Assembly: GCA_008508345.1 (NCBI GenBank)
Contig: QNGE01001305.1
Coordinates: forward strand, 14,023-78,022
Length of the DNA stretch: 64,000 nt
Reading direction: 5' to 3'
DNA from: Paragonimus westermani
Taxonomy: Eukaryota; Platyhelminthes; Trematoda; Plagiorchiida; Troglotrematidae
Shown here: positions 1 to 13,511 of the stretch, in pieces
How positions within the stretch are numbered: position 1 is the first letter of the stretch
Layout of the letters: the number at the start of each line of letters is the position of its first letter
The notes under the pieces: model-generated
The model's input: the letters and a program-made list of their open reading frames with translations, nothing else
Databases searched by the model: none
What the model was told of the DNA's origin: nothing
Program-made: the position numbers and the translations under genes

Positions 1-418
1 CGGTTTCCGTTCACACGTCGTGTGCACTTCTAACCGGTTTACGTGTGTGACCGGTGCCTTCTATCGGAGGGTTTTCCGCTTGCCATTCCTCGTCTGTTTG
101 TCCGATTTCGTTGCGCGATGGCTCGTCCGGCTGCTCGTGCTGTCCGCCATCCACCCAATGTTGGCCTTGACCGTATTCCAACATCGTGTCGAGATGTTCC
201 TCTAAATGTTGGAAAAACCACGCCTCCGATCTTGCCGTCTGTCGTATTTCGCCTGCCCTGCCTCGCCCGTTGGTCCGATCCAGTCGAGCGATGACTCAGC
301 CGGTCGCGCACGTTGTCCTTGATCCGATCGCGGCCGGTTTTCGAACTTACCTCCCCCGCGTTGAGGTATTCGGCCGAGCGTTCGAAAACTCGCACCCCCG
401 ACCTGACAATCCACCACA
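1..418. repeat. GC-rich tandem-repeat block, copy R1 (cut by window start)
   Basis: This GC-rich island in AT-rich DNA is similar along its whole length to 37868-38297. It is built of units about 174 bp long: the motif with core GTCCGAT at 99 recurs at 273, followed each time by a GATGRCTC-like stretch and a CCGG. Because 174 is a multiple of three, one minus-strand frame stays open through almost the whole block, and the same frame is open in the second copy. I do not recognise a protein in it. It may be a satellite-like or retroposed repeat; the element's outer ends are unknown because the window begins inside it. Confidence 0.75.
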
Positions 419-419
419 A

Positions 420-3400
420 GACCTGTTCATTTTGTTTCTGGGTTCACAGCTCATCAGCCTACGCCACCCTAAATCTGAGTACACAAAGTGTCTAGAAAAG
501 ACATGAAGTCTCGAAATTATAGTGTAAAAGTCAAGAAAGTGATGCGAAACGAATATTGTCAACAAATATTGTCAACAACAATATTGTCCAAAATAACATT
601 GACAAGTCTACACGGCTACTGTGAATGAGATGCTAATATTTGTTCTTCAGTCATTCCCGAAAACTATCAATCCGTATGGGGGTTTGAGGGATTGCAGGCT
701 AACACGCCAGTAATATCTCATTATGCAACTCTATCAAAAATGCGTAAAACAAGTAGAAATGCATGAATATCGAGAGGAACACATGAGGACGTGTTCTGAA
801 CGAAACTGAAGTAGTACAAATTGGTAAAAAATGAATTGATAGCAAGATAATGCATTTTGGTGTAATCCATTACTGTATTCTCAATAGGTTGCCTGATTTA
901 CAAAAAAAATTCACGCATCGTGACTGCCAGATGTTTTGTAGTAACGGACCAACTGTATACATTTGTAGCGACTATAATAAATGATATTTTGATAGTCGCA
1001 TTCATCTGTACATTTTCTATGATTTTGAACCTACTTTTGTTTTAGTCAAGCTACCCATTTTGTAACATCCGCNCCACCACTTTCACCAAATTTTTACACT
1101 AAGTCTGTGATGAATTACGGTGATTTTGCACAACAACCTTATTGTCTTCCGATGAGCTGTTCATTTGAATGATTCCCCTTGAGTACGAATGCATTATTGC
1201 AGCACAGCTGATGTTGATGGTATAAGTGGAATGTTGGTCCAGGTTGTTTGTTTTCGTTATGTATTTAATTGGTACACACATGGCTGAAGGCGTTTTGCAA
1301 ATTTGTGTTATCCCGGGAGTTGACTTTCACTCTTAATTTCACGTTCACTGCAGTTACATTGACCGGATGCTTGTTGGTAAACATCAGACGTTTTACCATC
1401 CTAACTACCAAGTTCTTTATATGCAACCTCAACGAATTAAAAACGCAACATAGTTCGGGTTTCACATTATACTTTAATTGCATGAAAAATGTTGAAATGA
1501 CAAAATCGGATGTAACTGTTTTGATAACGTGTGCTCAACAATCAAACCTTTTCTAGCTCGCCTAGATGATGTGAAGAACTCACTTTTTGAAACTACTGCA
1601 TATTCGCTTTCTTTTTTGAATGATTTGTAAACGGATCTGTAAAACGGAAATCGTGTTAAGTCAAGCTTATGTGTGCAGTCGCGTTAGTCAAACACAGGGT
1701 GATCTAGATGCACACACAGCAGGGAGTAACAAGCGAACCAACTTGCAGAGCACTATGTGCGGAAATTGTTTGCGCGTTGTGTCCATGAGTAGGCCGTCAT
1801 CTATAATACACTATTTTAGAGATCACCGGTAGGTGGAAGGTGACTTCAGCGTCATATCGGTTAGAATGTTTTTGGATCGATCATCTTAAGCGATCCATGT
1901 TAACGGGCAGTCAGAGTTTTCTGTCCCTCCATTCGTTTGGTCGTCGATGGATACTTCCCATATTTCGGATGGTGTTCGGTAGTCCATTGGAGTAAAAGCA
2001 TACCATTCCTACGGAATTGGGTACCGCAATAATTGATCAGTTGGATGTGAATCGAGGGAGCAGGATAGGTTCTAGTTAGTATTAGCAAAGCACATTTTCC
2101 GGGTTGGAAACAAAATGCATTGCTGAGCGATGAATTATGTATTACACAAAGTTAGTTCAGTCTGTGAGGTGTAGTTTAAGCCAACCACCCGTGTTAGAAG
2201 TTAAGTTTATAAAAGCCTTCCTTGTAACTTTGCACTTTATTAATTTCAGTTCGTCAGTAATAGAATGGGGCATATATGGTGAGGTGATAGCGTTTCGTTT
2301 TTGTCTACAGGCGCGACCATAAAACATAACGGCACGCATAGGGTCCACCCTTCTATTTTTTCCAGCCCAAACAGTAAACAGGGATAGAAAATATAGTCGA
2401 TTGAACTCCCATATTACCGTCCACATTCAATCGGACTGACATTGGCAGTCCCCGTTTCCTGATCAAAGTGTTACAATGACCGAAGCCAAAGGAAACTTGC
2501 TGATAATCCTCAACACCAGTGACTTGAGTTGTTGCCCCACTCATGGTGTCAACCCAGGCCACGAATCCAGGAGGAGTTCGAAGCAATACGATCAAAAAGC
2601 ATGTGAATTTCGGCCTTTGTGACGCAGCTGTTCAAACCTGGCAGACCAGATTGTGGGTTGGCAGGATGGTGAAACCTGAATCTATAGGGTACGAAAAAAT
2701 GAGGACACCTCCGAAATAAAATCTAGGAAAAGAAGAGAGACATTGAATACGCAAAGTGAGAATAACTCAAAATGAGAGGACACTACATTTCAATCTGGAG
2801 AATAATAGGGGGATAAACAAAGATTAGTTATGAACTGAAAACCAAACCAAACCTTCAGAATGCAATGCAACAACAAAACTGAAGAAACGTACAGATGGAA
2901 GGCAACTGCGACGGGAGTTCTGAAAAGGAGAGCAGGTGTTTTACCAAACGACGGTGATTGTTGTTCGACATAAATGAGCAAACCATATACTTAATTCTAC
3001 ATACCGGCACCCAACGTACTAGCTATCTCTTCGTTGCTGATGTGCTATGGGTGTATTGATGAGTTACCAACCCGAGACGACCAACACATTCGCTTCTACG
3101 TTGACTGCAACGGTGTATGGTGGTTTCATTACGATCTATGACACCCATAGTTACTTCACTTGCGGCCGGGTGACTGACACTCATTCAGTCGCCCGGACAC
3201 TCGTCAAATTCGAATTCCACCAAGAGGCCTGGTTCAACACTGACATCTTATGATATAAGATGAATATTACAAGACGAAAGAGGTGATTAGACAAAACCTT
3301 GATATTGCAGCTGCTGGCCACTAGGATTTCGCTTACCTGCTTTGAGAAGCCCGTGCAACAGTTACTTCAACTTCCGTTTGCCAGCCATCGTGATGTGTCC

Positions 3401-5129
3401 TCGTGAAAGAAGCTGACTGATAATCGGCATGGTTTCAGTTACGTCGTGTCTACTGGCCGAATTATCCCAGTGTTCAGAATCATGTTAAACCACGGGTTAC
3501 CTACGACGCGTCTCAGACGTAGGCAGTAGAAGCAGCTCAGTTACTATAAGTTACGACAACACACTACATATTATATGCCTCATCCTACGTGTGGCTGCAC
3601 TCTGGGGCGCCTGTATAATGCAGGTTCAACAAAATCACAACGTGTTCATAACTTAGTGCAAATTTAATTTTGCACGGTGGTTTGTACGACAAAACGCAGT
3701 TAGTTTGGACAAACCGTTAGGATGTGACACATATTAAAGAGCCCTAAACATCCGTGAATAAACGTTTGGAGGAGAATGTCAGGTCGAAACGTCTGCGTGG
3801 AAGCGACCGACTTAAGCTAACCAATAGCAGAGGAGATCGTTGCTTTCTGAGGGCAATCAAATGAAAAGCCTCTAGGTCATCTTAGTAGCTGTTCTGTCTA
3901 GCTGATCACATTGTTATCAGAATTAAGTAATGCGGGGTTTTCTTTTGAACACTCCGCATGCTTATCCACTCAGAAAAACACGATTGAATTGCATGAGGAT
4001 TCAGTTAACGTTGTACAATTTTATTTGAATTGATGCCCTCTAGACGAACAAACCATAGTTCACTCTTTCCTAATTATCGTGTGTGGACAGCACGGGGTTG
4101 GATAGTAACGATGTAGTTCGCACGCACACGTGTTGCTGACTACTATCGCGGTCCAACTAGTCTGGTTGTACCGTAGTTAGAACATTTTTACTTACATGGT
4201 AGGTTGATTAGACCCAGCTGTGGATAGTACCAACAAATGTCCAATCGCATTCCCTATCCGTGTTTCCTGTTTGCGGTGTGAATTCAAGGGGATGTTTTCC
4301 AGTCGGTACCAGAAACGTCTACTCTTGGGCAATATATCTGAGGTAGGAATGGTGTCGATTTCAAATCAAACAATCGAACTCAGTTCACGATTTTTGCACA
4401 CACACAGGGTTGCAATGCGATTGCTAGTAAGTGTTGCCTACTAGAAGGGAAACGATCTGAGGTTTCGTCCACGTAATGGCACGGAAATGAGTTGCTGGAT
4501 CTGACAAAGTGCCTTTTTCATGTTATGCCTCCTGATGGTGTAGACTTCGAAAGCAATACGAATTACTTCTAATCATTGGTCGTCCAAAAGGGCTGAAGAA
4601 TTGTGTAACGTTCTGCTTATTGCTGCAGTTGTAATTAGAAGTGCATTCTTGTGGTGGAATTCTACTCGATTCTCCGCTTTTCCAACAGAATATCTGACAA
4701 ATGGCCAATCCAAATGTCGCGTTAAACATACAACATCAGGATTGGAAAAACGGTCTCAGTGTTGTGCCTTCCGTTATTCGCCAATTTGTTTGTTCTGTAT
4801 TCCACTAATCAACATATAGTTTGTGACTTTCCATATGCTAATACGATCAGCCAATGACAGACTGTGATTTCTCTAATACCGTTGTACATCCATAAATTCG
4901 GCGTCCCACTCATGAATAACAAATGCTTACGGCTAGCAGTACCAGGTCTTCTCCTTATTACTTGCTTGGGAGGTTTCAATTTACTTACGATTTCTAGGGC
5001 TATTCGAAGTCCCTTATTCCGAGTATCACACGTACACAGAATCACGCGTACAGAGACAAGTAATAAAACACGGCTGCAGCCGAGATCCTTAGAGAAGTCA
5101 CACGATCGCCGATCACTGCAATGTTACCG
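420..5129. other. No recognisable gene
   Basis: AT-rich DNA with only short open frames of chance length on both strands. I see no conserved motif, tRNA-like boxes or tandem array. One ambiguous base (n) lies at 1073. Confidence 0.5.
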
Positions 5130-5480
5130 TCTGTCAAAATGATATTTTTGTGCGTGCGCCAACCATGCCTGTTCAGGTTGAACGACTGTATGCTCTACTT
5201 GAACGTTTTTCTCTTTAAACATTGTTATTGATTCTTCCAAATACATATTTGGTGCGTTCAAGCTCTCCTGTTTAGGGTTTCTCGTTGATGAGTTTGAATA
5301 TCGTTTGTGTCTCGACCGTTTTTACTTCTATCTAGGGCATTCAATTCAAAGACCTGGTCAGTTTAGCTTTTTAACTGTTTTATTGTCCTATTATCATTAT
5401 CGTGTTATTCTCGATTCACTCCTAATTTCGCTAATGAGGACAGACCTTCATTTGACCTTCTTCCTCAAAATAACTCCATT
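5130..5480 (+). pseudogene. gypsy reverse transcriptase, C-terminal remnant
   Basis: From about 5136 the frame reads QNDIFVRAPT, where the catalytic YxDD-I box of gypsy reverse transcriptase would be. The first catalytic aspartate is replaced by asparagine. Next come VERLYALLERF and SSKYIFGAFKLSCLGFLVDEF, matching the stretch after the active site (the SKC.FG..KL.FLGH element). The degraded connection region follows in another frame, where FTPNFANEDRPSF recalls the usual YRRFIP segment. Stops and frameshifts interrupt it. It cannot make an active enzyme. Confidence 0.7.
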
Positions 5481-5489
5481 TCAATTGAC

Positions 5490-5935
5490 TTACATCAACG
5501 AACTCACCGAGTTCTGCTAAGTTTTCTGTATTCCGATGTGATATTACGTACGTTGATTGTTAATGCATCCCCAACTGGTGGTGCGGCTGCGCTAGAGCAA
5601 GGGATTCATCCTGTTGTTTGCATTTCTAGGCGCCTCAGTTTAACGGACGGTGGGTATGCACAAACACAGAAAGAAGAGTTGGTGGTTTACTGGGTGATCA
5701 TCAAACCTCAAGAGTACTTGTTCGGTGTTCACTTAACTAAAATCACTGATCATAAAGCCCGCAAATTTATTTATGATCCTAAAAAATCCCTTGCTCAGTC
5801 TTCTACGATGGAGTCTTGCTTTGGCTATGTATTCATATAATATCCAGCACCTTCGTGAAAAATCCAACCCTTATGCTGACTATTTATCTGGGTGTGCTGA
5901 CGCCAGAGAGAGTGGTGACTCAGGTTTTTTGTTGG
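5490..5935 (+). pseudogene. gypsy RNase H domain remnant
   Basis: This is the RNase H part of the pol remnant, which in an intact element removes the RNA strand during reverse transcription. Visible in order are SDVILRT, VNASPTGGAAALEQ, HPVVCISRRLS, YAQTQKEELVVYW, QEYLFG and TDHKARKFIYDP. The usual catalytic aspartate in 'ATDASPTG' is changed to asparagine (VNASPTG). A frameshift near 5805 moves the reading to the next frame, which continues as YNIQHLREKSNPYADYLSG, the tether before integrase. Confidence 0.85.
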
Positions 5936-6009
5936 CACAACCACTTCCAGTTTCTCTTTCCGAGTTGGTTCGTGACACAAATATTCTATCGTGCAATTAT
6001 GGCCTCATT

Positions 6010-7075
6010 ATTTGACGGTTGGTACAGCGATGTCCATCTAAGATTCTTTGAGTCCTACAAACGCCGAGATGTGGTCTCTGTCACTCCCGATAGGTTATTG
6101 TGTTTTCGTGAGGGAAATGTTATTCCTCCCAAATTCCCATCCGATCTACTAGATGGTTTAAACTGTGGTCATACAGGAATTGGAAAGTTGAAATTATCGG
6201 CTCGTCTAACTTGTTGGTGGCCAAAATGGAATGTTGATTTATGTGACGTATTTTTGTGCTCGGTGTGCACACAAAACGCAATCGCAATAATCAAAATGAT
6301 CAATCGACTTGTAAAGCCTGACAACGAATAAGTACTAACTATTATAGTTCACTTCTGGATAAACACTATACCTTGACTATCCTTGATTCATATCCACGTT
6401 GGCCGGAGGTTTGTTTTACGTCGTCGTCAACAGCGGAATTCACTGTGGTTGCATTGCAGAAAGCGTTCAATTAGTAAGGAACATCATGTGCCTTGGCCAC
6501 TGACAATGACACTCATTTCATTGCTCAACAGTTTAAAGACTGGCTAAATGTACGATGTCGACATCTGCTCACTACATCGAGGCGTCCTCAATCCAACGGT
6601 GCCGCTGAGAATTTTGTTCGTATTCTGACAAATGCGTTCAAGTTTCTTTCCCTTCTAATTTTGAAGAACTGGATACTGATGTCGATAAGTTCTTGATGCG
6701 GTATCGAAATTCTGACCACTCAACGACTGGGGGCATTCAAGCCGAGCCGTTCAAAACCGTGCTTTCCTAACCAACATATTCAGTTTGGACTCAGCTGAAG
6801 TTGTATCATCGTGGCAATGACCTCTGAGAATCTCGAAGAGTTTCTCCCAACAACCTGGGTACTCAAACGTGTTGCATACTTGATTTGGATGATGGATCCG
6901 TCCATAGTAGACACATCGATCAACTTGTCCACAATTCACCTGCTCCTACACCTGCAATGCGCATATGTAATACTGATGTTTCTGAGTCTATTCCAGGTTC
7001 TAATCTCTCATTTGAGGATGTTGTTGAGAACGAATCACCACAGATGCAACTGTTTGAACACCCCCAGAGATAAAC
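6010..7075 (+). pseudogene. gypsy integrase remnant
   Basis: The HHCC zinc-binding segment is present as GHTGIGKLKLSARLTCWWP followed by CSVC; the first histidine appears lost (LNCGH). The catalytic core then appears in pieces: LTILDSYPRWPEV, then ATDNDTHFIAQQF carrying an aspartate, then RPQSNGAAEN, where the catalytic glutamate is kept. Further on are FEELDTDVDKFLMRYRN and a C-terminal LDDGSVHSRHIDQLVHNSP. At least three frame changes and an in-frame stop near 6475 separate the pieces. The family is clear and the copy is dead. Confidence 0.85.
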
Positions 7076-10000
7076 AGAGCAGAAATTATGACAATCCCGA
7101 CTTTCATTTCAACTGTGGCAGATGTGGTGACTGCCATTAAACCCATTTCCCATCACTGTTGTTTTAATACACTGTGCGATTGTCATCAAGATATGAATAC
7201 TTGATTTGCTTGCTCAGGTGTTATTCCTACTGCATTGCAACTAGCTCTGGGGTTGGGCTAAGTTAATTAATTCATTTCTGTATGTCTAGAACCGTCACAT
7301 TGCCTCCCACAAATCCAGCTCCCGGGTGACTTCAGTTACTACAAACTTCCATTCGACGATCTTTAGACACCAGTCTCTGAATTCCATAATGCAATGAGGG
7401 CTGCCCAACCGTTCAAAAATGTCGGAGGGTTCACGCGTGTGTTCTGGTAAAACCTTTAGAGGCAAACCTTACGCTAATCAATAAAAAGCAAGGCTTACTC
7501 ATATGTGAGCAAGGAAATTTCATCTACGCAATCACTGAGCCGCTGGCGCTCATTTGCAGGAAACTTCGAAAACACTGGGTGAATGTCCTTGCCTCAAAAT
7601 ATTAACACAATCTGTTGGTTTGACGCCATAATGTGCACGTAACTTGGCGACCACTTCTAGTGCTTCTTGATTGCAATAATTGATATTGTCCACAGTTATC
7701 TACCAACTAAATAGTCTCCATGATCTAGCATCAAAGCTTTGCTAACCCACAAGCGAATTGTCGGTAGTGAACTGTCGAAGCAATTATCAATAGAAGAGAA
7801 TCGTGAGAACAGCGAGCACTGCTGGGTTAGCAATCATGGGACACAACGGCTGCACGAAACGATCAATGTCACTGTCCGTTAGAACTGATCAAGAAGTATA
7901 AAGTGATTCCAAACTCTCTTGTAACACTAGGGCTTACAACACTAAATGTCATCTTGCAACCTCTCCTCTGTGACTCACAGGCTGAATGGCCATCTGTAAT
8001 AAGGACGCTGCTGAACACACTTGCTGTCACCTCCGCACACCCAGCATCTGCAGCTCGGATCAGCACGTACTTTTTCTAACAAACCATCAGAATCATGTAA
8101 GCAGGAGTCACCAAATACACACTAAACACTGGTCTTCTAGACCTGAAAAAGCATGCTGAGGAGTTGCGAACACCATTGAGCCGATTGTCGTATTAGTGCT
8201 TCCTAGTGGGTGGGCTTCTCAAAGCCCACAGGGTTTACACGGTACAACTCTATTCACAGTAGATAACAACAGCCAGCGTGCATTACCATAATATATCTGA
8301 AAATTTCGAGAACCTCTCTGGCGGTGGGTTATAAGAGCATTTAATTTGACTGGCGCAGACCAACCACAAGGTTTTCAAAGTGTATCATATGCAGTTCGAA
8401 GTAACTTGCTCCATGAGAAGAGTAGATATAATCTTTCGAGTAAAGTTTACGCTCAAGTGGACCAACTAATGCTGTGTATGACTGTCTGTAAATCTACTAC
8501 ATATCATCCTCAAGTGAGGTTGCCTACCGACTGTCATCAAAATTCCCGGTCGACTGCCAAAATAATCTGAGCCGATTCTTATCGACTGACGATCCCATGA
8601 TAAGATCTCTGTTGTTATGCATTTAAATTGTGCCTAGACTCATAGTGTCTGTACAGTCCCTGATAATATCACACAAAATGGACACCAAAATTAATGGTCC
8701 AGTTAATGAACAGATTTGAGTGCGAAGAACCACTTATTTTGCGGGTTAGTTGTATCTGTACCTTGAACTCAATGAAGCTTTTAGATCAGTATGGAGGTTA
8801 AGAGTAATAACCAGAAGTGTGCATCAATTCATTTTGCTTGAAACTTCCAGCTGACATTATAATTCATACAACTCGCAAATGAGTTGCCTTCTGTAATGTT
8901 CTGCATCTGTCATTCTTATGGTGTGGTGTGTGGACGAAGTTCACAGAGTACCCATACTTGATGAGTGGCAGTAACCGTGAAACCCATCGTGTACTTCCAG
9001 TGAATTCTGGTCACTAGACATACGCCACTCACACTACTTTATCTTTCAAACGAATCGAACGTCTTACAAGGTCGGGGAACTTATGAAAGACGCATCTCAG
9101 TCATTCGGGCTGCACTGGACATATTCATGGAATACAACATTAGATACCTCTACCGGTGAATCGCTCAAAGAAATAAAAGCTCCACGTGACCTCAGTCTCT
9201 CTTCAAATTCTACATCAATGGTTGGCTAATTAAATTCTACTTGTGGATTATTAAGAGGTTGTAGACGTTTCACGTGGGGTGCGCCTTGATCATTTTTGTT
9301 CCCCCAGACTGAGACAAAAATTCAGGTTTGACGCTTGCATTTTGTGAAGAAATTCGCTCTCGTTGGAAAGCGGAGATGAAAGACCGCTAGGCGGACTGTA
9401 ATAATTAGACCATTGCCTCATTGACACAGGCTGCGCAAAATGAGATAGGTTCACATGCACCGTCGATAAATATAATGGGACTAAATGATATCACAGAGGA
9501 TTTTCTATTACCTACATTAAATTTTACGAAGCACGTACTTGATTAGCTCGACTAGTTACCTGCGGATGCTACCGCATCAACCTGGACGTTGGATTTCTGT
9601 AAATAATCTTTTGCAGTCCAGATGGGTAGAACGTGAATAAATCCATCAGAATCTACAGTAACGGTGTGACTGGTAGATGAAGTCAAGTACGAGTATAAGA
9701 TATATACTGAAGATTCCAAATGACTTCGGATGGCTTGGCCATCTGGAATCAGTTAGGCAAGATGATTACTTGCTAAACCTTCATTTTTGAGGTATGCTTT
9801 TAAACGCTGTAAATGTACGTTACTGGTTTTTTTATCCGCAATCTTATGATTGGTAAAGTTCCAAATCTGCAAACAGTTTCACTTTTGCTTCTAAACCGCA
9901 GATATTCTCAGTTAACTCTAGTCTATAAATCCTTTGTGAACTCTGTAAATCTTAGTTGAAGACCTACGGACATTTGAGGCCTAACATATATTGCAGATTC

Positions 10001-13000
10001 AAACATTTTACTGCCATAGAGAACAGGGAGTTCCGGTGAATACATCATTACGGAAGGTCCTCTCATAACTCACTCAGTATAAGGATAGATAATCATTATG
10101 CAAATGACATGTACACAAGACCTGTTGCTTTAACAGTACTGTGACCGCAACCATTTAGGAACTGCTTGCTGGTTGGGATTTAATCGTAATTGTATGGACA
10201 GTAAGGATGAAAGGCTCAAGGTGTAGTACCGAAGTGAAAGTTGTGGACTTCGGAGTGGAGCTGAACCGATGTAAATCAAGTCAGGGGAAGTGCGTCGCAC
10301 ACGCGTATTTTTCCGGAGCACTCGGCCGGTTCCTCAAGGCCAGTGGAGACAGGCTGGCCTGTTTACTTTGACAGAACTTGCAGATCATAAGACAGAAGAA
10401 TTGCATGCTAACAGCAGGCTAACTCTTTATAACAAGACGTGTGAAAATAAACTGAACTGAATAGACTTCTTAAGTAGTCATTTGAATGCAGCTCATTGGC
10501 GTTTTACAACATGTCGTGCGAATAGCCACACTACTTAACGCCGCAACAACAGAGGAAGTCATGTAATGACAGAAAGTAAAATGTTCGGAAGACGAAACAA
10601 CTTATGACACAAAAATCTCAAACCCGTAAATCTGTTGCCGATTTCTAGACCTCATGATAGCAGGTCACCAGTTTGACCCACTTAGATGATTCAAAATACT
10701 GTTATGCCATCAGAACCCAAAACTACTGGCCTTCGGTGGAGCTATTTTGGTCATAACTTATCAGCCGGCGCTATGTGCACAACAGTGGTTGAAACAGCCT
10801 ACAGGGTTGCCGTGGTTGTGGTGATGTAATATGTAGTATGACTGTATGCTTGTTCATATGTTGTCTATCTCTATGTGTCTGTCATGTATAAATTGCACGT
10901 TGTACGTGTGTAACTGATGACACTGAACGAAGTGTCAACTTATTGCACCGTAAGCCTTCTTTCTGTACTGATGACATATGTGGGAGACAACCGGTACTAC
11001 GAGTTTCCTAACCGTTATACTAACCCAGACTTACAGGTCACTAACTACATGTAGTGTGTTTCAGTGTTTGTTGTTGAAATGATTGGAGCCAGCGGCTTCA
11101 CTGGATAGTCAGACGCAATATTTCACCGATCAGCAAAGAAAAAGTAACGCACAACCGAAGATCTTCTTCCTTCTTGTAACAACCTATGAACCTATGAGTA
11201 TGACACAGTGCAAAACTGAGACCCGGTTGAATCTACCACCTGCGTGCTCCGCCATCCACTGATGCGTATTCACGTTAGAACCCCTCAATATAGTGGTCTC
11301 CTAGAGGTACAGTAATCAACTAAAAAGGTCACGAAATTATTTATGGCGGACTACTCGTAGTCAGTGTAAACAGTTGACAAAGTTTAAATTCCGTCCATAA
11401 TGATGGATATCATGAAGGAGTACAAGCTTTATCAATTACTGGAAGTACGTGAAAAATTGACAGAAACGATCTACCGGTGTCCAAGTGATCAGTGTGGAGA
11501 ATTCCCTAGTTACAACGATCGCTGTGAGGCACAATAAAGCTTACACACAAGCACTGTTGGTCAAAATGACATTCCTAATTAGGGATACAAAAAGTTTATC
11601 CGATAAATGAATTTTGATTGGCTGATCTGTTGAAAAATTTGACGGTCGTAAACAAACCGATAGTGAAGTAGAAATAAATGGTGTCAACAATGTTTAGGGA
11701 GGTGACGCCGACGAGTCAAAGACGTTGTATAGGGACAGAGTAATTTTACAACGGTCTACTCTGATCCTTGGGATATTAAACCAATATTTATGGTTAGATT
11801 TGCAGGGTAATAATGTTCAGTAAAATGGATATTTCAATTTTAAACTGAAAAGTAGAAGTTGTACGTATGTTATTGGTCTCGCTAAAGCCATTGTTTATGA
11901 ACAAGTCCCGTAGCAAACAACTGTTTTAAAACACAAAAACGTCATAATTTAGTGGCGCACACTTTACAAGTTCACTGCCTACACAGGTGCAGTTAAAATA
12001 TAACAACGAGGTTGGAAGACCCACATATCAGGTAAGTGAGACAAAGCTGATAGGATTTTCGAATAATTTAACGGGACATAAAAAGGTGTTGGTGTGCGAA
12101 AAAATTGAGTTGGACTCCATAAGTGCGACTGTGGATTTCCAAAAAATATAAGTTGCTGGTTACAAAACTGACATTTTCTGCTATATAAGCAGTCGATGGG
12201 CTTGACAAGTACTTACTGTATGTACTGAATCGCTGTGACTTTATATCAATCAAGTCGTGAACGAAAAACAGTAAGGTGAAGGTAAAACGTCTTAAATGAC
12301 AGACGGCAACGCAGCCTGATGATGTACAGAGAGATAAAATCCACGCCTTTTGATATGATTATATGTAGTTAGTAACTTCTGCAGGGCCTCTCACAGTTAC
12401 TCACTCATTAACAGTTGACCACTGTCGATCTTAGCAAAGCATTTAATTGTGGCTCTCAAAGAGTAATGTTTTATGAGTGCAGTATCCGTCGTTGATTTTT
12501 TGTGGGAAACTTCTTTATCTAACTCAACAAAAATGAAAGATAACCTCATAAACATCAGCAACCAAAGGCAAACCGTGCAGCAACAGCTAAAACAGGTCCT
12601 CGTCTGACTCACACTGCAAGAGTAACGGAATTTTATTCGTTCGCTGAAAACCTTGGGTGAGAGTTGTGAACGTAAATCACTTCATCACTCGTTTGATTGA
12701 ATGCAGTTTGAAGTAGCAGTCTTAGATTAGTGTGACATTAAGAAAAAGAATGTGTTAATTCGACCAGTTCTAGCTGATAACAATAACTATGAGTCGGACG
12801 GCAGACACTGAACCCCAATCGTTGATAGAGATTCTCGGATAGAGATTAGAGTGGTGAGCAACCTGTGTAAAGGTTGCATTTTCTGATTAACTTAATAGCA
12901 TGTTGCAACCATTCAACGGCTGTATCGATGAAGTAAAACTCGGACCATTCTAAAAAGAACACTGACTGTACTGTGTAAATTCGTCAGAGGAAGTATCTGA

Positions 13001-13458
13001 CAGGAATGTTCCGAGAACCCAAATAATTTGTTTTAAATAAGAAAAAGTGGTTGAAATTGATTGGGTTTATGACTTTACTTGTTGCATGCCTTAAAAATCA
13101 GCTAATCGTTTCTTTCACATGTACACGCAAATCCTCTCTGCAGCGAAGGAATTACAGTTGATAGGAATAAAATTCCATGCAATCACTAGAGATGTCGGTT
13201 ATGCATTATTTAGTAGCAAAATTGGATCTCCCCATTTGCTAGCTGTTCTAATTCACATGATCAGTCCTTCACAAGTAAGTAGTTTTCAGTACACCCCCAC
13301 CAAGGGTCACAACCGCGTGCAAGTGTAGACACACTTACTAGTTAAAACATGTGCTTCGCTTAGAGCTAATCCAAGAAATCTCCTGTTTGTACATGAAGCG
13401 GTTGCACATGCAATCGATTAATCAGGTCATAGTGACTTGGAGGTCATCAATGCAAGCC
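7076..13458. other. No recognisable gene
   Basis: About 6.4 kb between the gypsy remnant and the first 4TM gene. It holds only chance-length frames. I looked for LTR-like direct repeats of the gypsy element here and found none that I could support. Confidence 0.5.
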
Positions 13459-13466
13459 CATAAATA
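13459..13466 (+). promoter_or_regulatory. Possible TATA box of 4TM-A
   Basis: CATAAATA lies about 50 bp before the start codon at 13512. The paralogous gene has CCATATAAG at nearly the same distance from its own start. A TATA box here would put transcription start some 20-25 bp before the ATG. Weak evidence, given only because the spacing agrees in both copies. Confidence 0.3.
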
Positions 13467-13511
13467 CGCCTGTCAGTTTGCTTAAACATAGCACAAACAT
13501 CCGAGTGCAGA

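Larger units (their letters stand above)
5130..7075 (+). mobile_element. Degenerate Ty3/gypsy LTR retrotransposon (pol remnant)
   Basis: The end of reverse transcriptase, RNase H, integrase and the C-terminal tail follow one another in the order of a Ty3/gypsy pol gene, spread over several frames with stops and frameshifts. The style of the RNase H (SRRLS, then YLFG, then ITDHKA, then KFIYDP) and of the last segment (LDDGSVHSRHIDQL) resembles the CsRn1 group of fluke retrotransposons; that assignment is inference. I found no flanking LTRs, gag, protease or first half of reverse transcriptase. It is an old, dead copy. Confidence 0.85.

Noticed and set aside
2353..2595. VSFGFG plus a few residues shared between this minus-strand frame and 53243-53494 (plus)
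   Set aside because: Similarity covers about a dozen residues and the nucleotide match is weak. It could be an old repeat, but I cannot support it by eye.
7200..7900. Search for the 3' LTR of the gypsy remnant
   Set aside because: No direct repeat with sequence upstream of 5130 could be found by eye.
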